DNA of 64,000 nucleotides from contig CM073590.1 of the NCBI GenBank assembly GCA_037074705.1, forward strand, positions 219,820,746 to 219,884,745, written 5' to 3'. Shown piece after piece: positions 58,695-64,000 of the stretch (within the stretch, counting starts at the first letter, position 1; every line of letters begins with the position of its first letter). A program made the translations under genes and the position numbers. The notes below the pieces were generated by a model. The model had not been told where the DNA came from. It was given only the letters and a program-made list of their open reading frames with translations, and made no database searches. This DNA is from Zhengitettix transpicula (Eukaryota > Arthropoda > Insecta > Orthoptera > Tetrigidae).

Positions 58695-58800
58695 AAAAAT
58701 GTACGTCTGATTGAAAATTAATATTAAGAAAGATAGACATCGGTATTTATATTATCACTTATTTTGTCTGTATTTGGCTATCTTTCTTATTATTACTACA
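58695..58800. mobile_element. Rep-B foldback, minimal copy
   Basis: ATGAAAAATGTACGTCTGAT and AAGAAAGATAG lead after a few bases into GGTATTTATATTATCACTTA and TTTGGCTATCTTTCTTATTA. One arm is nearly gone, leaving the outer edge on one side and a full terminal arm on the other. Confidence 0.75.
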
Positions 58801-59460
58801 TTATTGTTTGAAACGAAATTAAATTTTCCTTACGCATAACAAATAAGTTCCATGAAAATTTAATTAAAATATAGTATATCCATAGATAATCAGAATTTAT
58901 GGCACTATTTATAAATAGGTCCTTAAACATAAGGTAAATAAAGTACGAGGTGAGTTCAAATCATAAATAGACCACCAAGTTGAAACGTTTATCCACATTG
59001 TGCCACCCTAGATAAATAAATTTATGATAACGGCGATGCATTTAATCTATGGCTTCCAAGAACACGTGCGTTAATGTACGTTTTTACGCAAGTGTAACCT
59101 TCGTCCGCGTAAAAACTGAACAATTGTCATGAGATTTGTTTTAATGATGCTGTTCCACGTTCAAGTTGTGGTTACTAACTTTTGAGTTATGGTCTATAGA
59201 CTATGAAAAGCGTTTTATTATCGGAAAACCACAGGTACAGTCTTTCCCTGTCGTTTTTCAAGCGATTAAAGAAAAATATTTATCAATTTTTTTTGTACAT
59301 TACATTCTTATTTCAAAGAAAATGAATAAGGATTTGTCCTCCCCAAATGTGATCACCACAGTTTTCTTCAACTCTGACGGAAACCAAATTTCATTCTGTT
59401 TCAGTGGGACCACTTTATTATATTCTAGAAACTGTTAATACTGAATTGAAGGATCAGGAT
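58801..59460. other. No supported gene
   Basis: The 90-codon plus-strand frame at 59166-59438 is unrecognised and has no splice support. Confidence 0.4.
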
Positions 59461-59520
59461 GTAAAAATCTGGACCTGACCGCGAATCTAACACTTGGCAC
59501 GCGGTCCGGTTGAGACTTTT
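59461..59520 (-). repeat. tRNA-derived SINE fragment
   Basis: Minus strand: GACCGCGTGCCAAG, then GTTAGATTCGCGGTCAGGTC (box B-like) and AGATTTTT. The order and tail match the tRNA-like repeats at 19.6 and 47.4 kb. Box A is unclear. Confidence 0.45.
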
Positions 59521-59894
59521 TCCTCCCCCTCCTATAACTCAGTTTCATGGCCCTTATGGCTCAGCTTTGTTTGAAATCATTTCGTCTGTTCTTGAATTCT
59601 CGCTACTTTTAACGATCTGAAAACCGCATCAGCGGCTCGTCTACTGTCACAAAGAGAAAAAAAACCTCTCGGGGTTGAAGTAGCTTCTCGAATCGCAGAC
59701 TTGTGTTCGTCCGTGTAAAGTCAGCATTCACTGTTCGCTCCTCTGCATTTTCAGATCCAAAATGCCGAAGATACTGACAGTCACCAAAGATTGAGGCTAC
59801 TTTGGCCTGTTGTAATACTTCATAATTTTGTCTGTGTCTGCTTTCACTTCTTAGGACCTTCTGTCATTACTATAAAACAGGTAATAGTCATCGG

Positions 59895-59945
59895 GAGGAC
59901 GTGGGACACCTGATGCAGGTTTTTTTAGAGGTTTTCCTGAAGTAT
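59895..59945 (+). mobile_element. Small Rep-A trace
   Basis: ACCTGATGCAGGTTTTTTTA followed by GAGGTTTTCCTG corresponds to the central GATGCAGG...TTTTCCTGCA block of Rep-A in plus-strand sense. It is too short to exclude chance similarity entirely. Confidence 0.35.
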
Positions 59946-60310
59946 ATACGGGAGAATGCCTTGTTTTCACTTTCACGTCCCTCTTTTCTATCCTTCGTAT
60001 GCTATTATTTGGGAGTGGGCATAACGTTTGTTATCCTGAAGTATCATGTAATCAAAAAAATTGTCGCTAGTACATGCTGTCGGGGTTGTCCGTTGCATAT
60101 ATGGTATTTTTACAAAGAGAAAGTTGTCTCCAAGCCCAGCATTCTGATTCCAGGCATTTGGAATTCCTTACTTTTAAGTAATACGAAAAAGCAAAATAGT
60201 CCCAATACACCCCCAGTCCTTCCGGGAACAGACTCAGATCCCTCTAGATTCTCTGGGCTGATCCGAGTAGTTCCAAAATCCACCATGCATATGCTGTGAA
60301 TATTTTTCTG

Positions 60311-60352
60311 CCCTGAAGAAGAACAGGTTTTCATTACTATTCGAAACGTTGG
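60311..60352 (+). ncRNA. Hammerhead-like motif
   Basis: Core CTGAAGA (60313-60319), then a hairpin whose 6-bp stem GAACAG/CTATTC has one mismatch (60321-60326 / 60337-60342). GAAACGTT (60343-60350) puts an allowed T at position 17. Stem I is CC/GG plus a wobble pair. It sits just beyond the 3' end of the I-like LINE. Confidence 0.45.
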
Positions 60353-60364
60353 TTATCTTGATAT

Positions 60365-62160
60365 TTTTTAATTACAATTTTACGTCGCATTAACCTTTTG
60401 GTCATTAGCAACTTACATCTGTTAAGTTCTACATTTGAATAACATTTAAATTACTTTAAACAAATCAGTTTTCAACGTAAAGTCTATGAGGTTGTTTATT
60501 GCTGCTGATGAGTTGAAAATCTCCATCATTGAATGTGCGGCTATGGTTGATCTTCTTATCTCGCTATATTTGGGGCAGTCAAAGAGGACATGAGAAATTG
60601 TTGTGGGCTCCTTGCATGAGCTGCATACCGGCTGCGGAGATCTGGAAATCAGGAATGAATGAGTGAAACTGGAGTGCAATGTTCTTATTCTGGCTACAAC
60701 AACCTGTTGCCTTCGAGATAGTTCTTTCCGGTGCGATATTTCTCTGATGCTATTGACATTTCTGAGGATGATTCCGCATTCCTCTGGTTTCACAGGTCTA
60801 CTCCACTTTTCCTCCAGTTCCTTGTAGAGCCCTACTCTTCAGTCCCCGCTGGTGCAAACTGGCAGGTTGCTGGATCTTCCTTGATGATCAGCTTCCATCT
60901 TCGCTAGGAGATCTGCCCTGTCGTGCCCTACTATGTCCTTATGCGCCGGTAGCCAGGCTATAGTGATCCGGTTTCCTTTTTCTTGTATTTTCAATATATT
61001 CTCTCTCATTCGATTTATGCAACCATTTCTGTGCACTGTACTAGTTATTCTGTGTATTGCTTCCTTGTAATCTGTTAATATGATATTGTTGGCCTCCGGT
61101 GTTTCCAGACACAGTTCCGTGGCCATGAAGATGGCGTATAATTCTGCTGAAATTATCGACGCATTATGGTTTATAGCGATAGATTTTTCTTTGCCTGTCG
61201 TAACTATTGCGCACCCGACTCCATTTGAATTTTTGGACCCATCGCTATAAATGACTCTGGGAGAATTATGTCTTTGTAACAACTTATAGATTTCAGCGTT
61301 CCAGTTAGTGTTATGTGGATTGTTTACTTTAAGTTTATGTAGCGATGTATCGATTGGAATTTAGTTAAGCTTCCTTGGTGGTATGCTTGCCGTGGTGTTG
61401 TGGTCTATCTCTGGAAAAGTCATTCTTTCCTTTCGTAATATATCCTTTAGTGTAGTGTAGTACGCGGTTAGGTTTCTAGGTGGTTCTTTCTCTGCATATC
61501 GAGGAGTGATGGTTTGTTCTCTTATTATTGGGTTCGATGCCTCTCTTGCCTTGATCGCGTATCTAACTGCAATTACTTTCCTTCTGAGTCTAAGCAGGAT
61601 TTCGTTTGCCTCAAGTATGAGTCTCGGTATTGTGGTGGTTTTATAACATCCGGTTATCACTCTCATTGCCTCATTTTGGACAACGTTTAGTCTTCTTAGC
61701 ATCCTTTTCTGTTCTGTCATATATATGTATGCTCCATAATCTATTTTTGTTCTGATCATTGCCCTGTAGGTGAGACTCAATAGTTCCATCTTGGCTCCCC
61801 AGTTCTTGGCAGCTGGTAGCTTGAGGATTAATAGACGTTTTTTGATTTCTATGATTAGTTGCTCGATGTGAGTCTTGAACGTGAGTTTAGAGTCCCAGAA
61901 AATTCCCATAATCTTGTATTGTTTAACATATTCAATATTTTTATCATATATTTTTAAAGGTATCTTTATTTGCTTGTATTTCCTTGAGAAGCACATTGCT
62001 TTGACTTTTCAAGGGTTAAAATATACTTTGTTTCACATTTTCTATTCCTCATATTTCTTTTTTTTCGCAACTCTTCTTGCTATATTTTAGTCTTTGACCT
62101 GGCCACATCAATCTCATCTGTTCCTCTTTTCTCAGCTTTTTCTTCGCAAAAAAAAATCAA
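60365..62160 (-). mobile_element. 3' part of an I/R1-like LINE: RT tail, RNase H and zinc knuckle
   Basis: One minus-strand frame runs from about 61996 to 60446 with only two in-frame stops (TAA 61361-61363, TGA 60839-60841). An RT C-terminal region (MCFSRK to PRKLN) comes first. RNase H follows, with YSDGS (61235-61249), SAELYA, ILTDYKEA and LPAHKDIVGHDRADLLAK supplying the D-E-D-H-D residues. A CCHC knuckle CSSCKEPTTISHVLFDC lies at about 60565-60635. Upstream, a TGA at 62009-62011 and degenerate sequence to about 62160 continue the RT domain; palm and endonuclease are missing. The 3' end is probably near AATTGTAATTAAAAAA at about 60370. RNase H plus CCHC places it in the I/R1/LOA group. 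It is a 5'-truncated, dead but fairly young copy. Confidence 0.9.
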
Positions 62161-62164
62161 TGGA

Positions 62165-63570
62165 AAACCAAACATCACAAAAAACCTTCAGTTCCAAAAA
62201 AAAAATTCTATACAGGCAAGAAAAACATCCCGATACTTCCATATTTTGAAAGGACTTATAATAAACGTTTTTCACAAACCGTTAAATACTATTGAATAAT
62301 ATAAATCTGATGAATAAGACTTCTCGACGAACAGCCGAAATTTTCCGACAGATGTATTAATTATTTTTCAAGTTTAACTTCCAACACGCGTTATTTCTTT
62401 TTTATAAAGCCACAATAAAATCATCGAAGGTTTCAGTACATTCATGGCTGATTTCGAAGGATGTTAAACCACAGAAGTCGGAAAGAAAACTGCTGCATAT
62501 ATGCTGTTCAAACCGCTTTCTACTCCTGTGTAAGTTACATGATCTTCACGATGCTGTTATTTAAATAGTGCGCGGAATATAACATCTCTCTGTCTCCAGT
62601 GACGATGAATAAATCAGGAGACCTTAGAAGTTGAACGCACCTCGAATTTCATACCATTGTAGGCTACGTTCGTGAAGCGGTCCTTCTCAATTGTCGGGAG
62701 GACCGTTTACAATTTTATTTCCCCGCCAGAGCCGTACGACTCAACTACAAAAGCTTCTCACAATAGCAAGGTCCAAATTTTAAGATTTGCGTCCCAGCCA
62801 CTTCAGCGGGAAGAAACGGAAACGAAACATGTTAAATAACTTAAGCTTTGTATGCATTATTATTAAATTCGTGCGCCTTGTTGTCGCAGAAAGCCTTGCA
62901 AACGTCCTTTCTTCTCCGTCACAACGCCTCACTTTCCAAGCAAGTGTGAGCAAATCAAATTGCCGCACAATGGAGCGCAATAGCATCGTCTGAATGTGAG
63001 ATAATTCGCTTTCCTGTATGCGCGGCCACGATTCCGGCAATATGTGCTCCAGCACGCGCCATTCTCAGCGGGCAAAAATAAAGAGCAAATATGCAAGTCT
63101 AATATAGTTTAAAAAGTTCATTAAATTAAATATCTGTTCAACGTTTACGAGTTTTTATCGCGAGGTTCACAGACCTTGGACATGAAAATATTAGGAGTTT
63201 TAGTCACGCCGGCAGGAAACTCAAAGTCTTAAAGATGCGAAAAAAACTCAAATACTTCGTCAAGAATTCCTACGTTGCTTTTTAATTTCCTAACAAAGGT
63301 TTTTTTATAGAATATATATTTTTAATTCTCAGTTACAATCACAAAAAAATATTATCTTGAATCTAAATTGTTATTTTACATGAGTTTTGGAACATTTGAA
63401 GCATAAACTAAATTATTTTTTATTTCTACGTAAATAAAATCTCAAACATGTATTTTAAAAAATATATTAACATTTTTTATCAAATTGTTGTTATAGTAAA
63501 TTTTAAATATAAAATCATAACTAATTAAAAAAAAATAGAAATTTTTGGAATTCAGCCTGTTTTATTTTCT
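62165..63570. other. No supported gene; GC-richer patch at 62640-63070
   Basis: The patch has frames on both strands (91 codons minus, 68 plus) with no recognised family and no clear splice sites. The flanks are A+T-rich. Confidence 0.35.
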
Positions 63571-63571
63571 A

Positions 63572-63665
63572 CTAGCTGGGTGCCAGCGTTTCCCGGGTTG
63601 TCATAATTAAACTCAGAATGTTGTTTTGATGTATTTTCTTGTAAAGCCCCTCCACTCCTACCCCC
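63572..63665 (+). repeat. Rep-C repeat, truncated
   Basis: TACTAGCTGGGTGCCAGCG, TTTCCCGGGTTG and CATAATTAAACTCAGAATG match the start of the 13.06-kb copy. It is cut off by the Rep-A insertion that follows. Confidence 0.75.
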
Positions 63666-63670
63666 CTTTT

Positions 63671-64000
63671 TTTAGGACAACAGGCTACATGAGGGTAATC
63701 CACGTTGGGCAACTCCCCTTTAATAGCATAGAAAGGGATTTGAAAGAGGAGATGCGGAATGGTAGAGGAAGGTAGCCAAGGGTTAACTAGGGCCCCGGGC
63801 TATAGTTTAAGGATCCTACCCAGCCTTCGCCTAAAAGTAATGCAGGGAAAACCCTAGAAAACCCTGCATCAGGTAGGTCGGGCATTTGGGTACTTGTCCC
63901 ACGCCCTTCAGATAGTGGGAGAGGAGTTTGCTGTGGGGACGCAGCATTCCCTTCTCCGTGCCTTGACCAGTTTAGGATGCAGGTGGCCGACTATTCCAAT
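63671..64000 (-). mobile_element. Rep-A retroposon, running off the window end
   Basis: Starts with a T7 run and AGGACAACAGGCTACATGAG and follows the consensus through GGGTTAACTAGG, GGATCCTACCCAGCCTTCGC and CTTGACCAGTTTAGGATGC to the window edge. Closely similar to the copies at 4.6 and 44.9 kb. Confidence 0.9.

Noticed and set aside
59901..60299. 132-codon plus-strand open frame, among the longest in the window
   Set aside because: It begins in a small Rep-A trace and ends next to a hammerhead-like repeat. The translation is hydrophobic and low-information with no recognised domain, and an overlapping minus-strand frame is equally long-lived.
1..64000. CRISPR arrays, bacterial operons, riboswitches, phage or plasmid modules
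   Set aside because: No regularly spaced identical repeats, no long uninterrupted genes and no ribosome-binding-site organisation. The exon/intron gene and LINE/SINE content indicate nuclear insect DNA.

Overview
The window looks like noncoding-rich nuclear DNA from an insect. It is strongly A+T-rich, has spliced exons with short 3' UTRs, long (AT)n tracts, and many decayed non-LTR retrotransposons, foldback elements, MITEs and tRNA-derived SINE fragments. A cockroach- or termite-like (polyneopteran) host is my guess from the style of the LINE remnants; nothing in the window proves it. There is no bacterial-type gene organisation. Almost every open frame of 60-130 codons lies in repeats or has no coding support.

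The one host gene I can support is on the minus strand at about 24.09-29.41 kb. Four coding exons (29190-29393, 28471-28702, 25285-25359, 24118-24194) have matching phases, consensus splice sites and a poly(A) signal 20 nt past the stop. They encode about 195 residues with a TAF6/TAF6L-type histone fold and the conserved acidic segment after it, so a SAGA/TFIID-type subunit is likely. Its introns hold a LINE fragment and three copies of a foldback repeat. Two further isolated exon-like segments (about 2990-3195 and 18555-18614, plus strand) and one promoter-like GC-rich island (8580-8890) are much less certain.

The rest is layered mobile DNA. The family names Rep-A to Rep-D are my own labels. 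Rep-A is a retroposon of about 540 bp with a poly(A) tail at one end and a perfect-palindrome hairpin at the other; eight sizeable copies plus one small trace are present, one inserted inside another, and two insertions have visible target-site duplications. Rep-B is a foldback family (at least eight copies) whose full-length arms carry a degenerate hammerhead-ribozyme-like core. Rep-C is a modular repeat starting TACTAGCTGGGTG. Rep-D is a set of short elements, one of them a 213-bp palindrome, that also carry hammerhead-like cores. LINE remnants include an RT-domain fragment at 1.0-2.7 kb (itself interrupted by an internally deleted RTE-type element with a 13-bp duplication), two C-terminal RT tails (3.8-4.2 and 24.4-24.8 kb), and an I/R1-like 3' end with RNase H and zinc knuckle at 60.4-62.1 kb. 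TIR elements are seen at 20.6 kb (TTAA-flanked, piggyBac-like), 51.4 kb (perfect 36-bp TIRs) and 54.6-55.35 kb (TTA-flanked, PIF/Harbinger-like).

The most unusual signal is the repeated appearance, in several families and on both strands, of hammerhead-ribozyme-like cores (CTGANGA, a short hairpin, then GAAAC). The best is at 41814-41854, where core, stem I, stem II and the cleavage-site nucleotide are all present.
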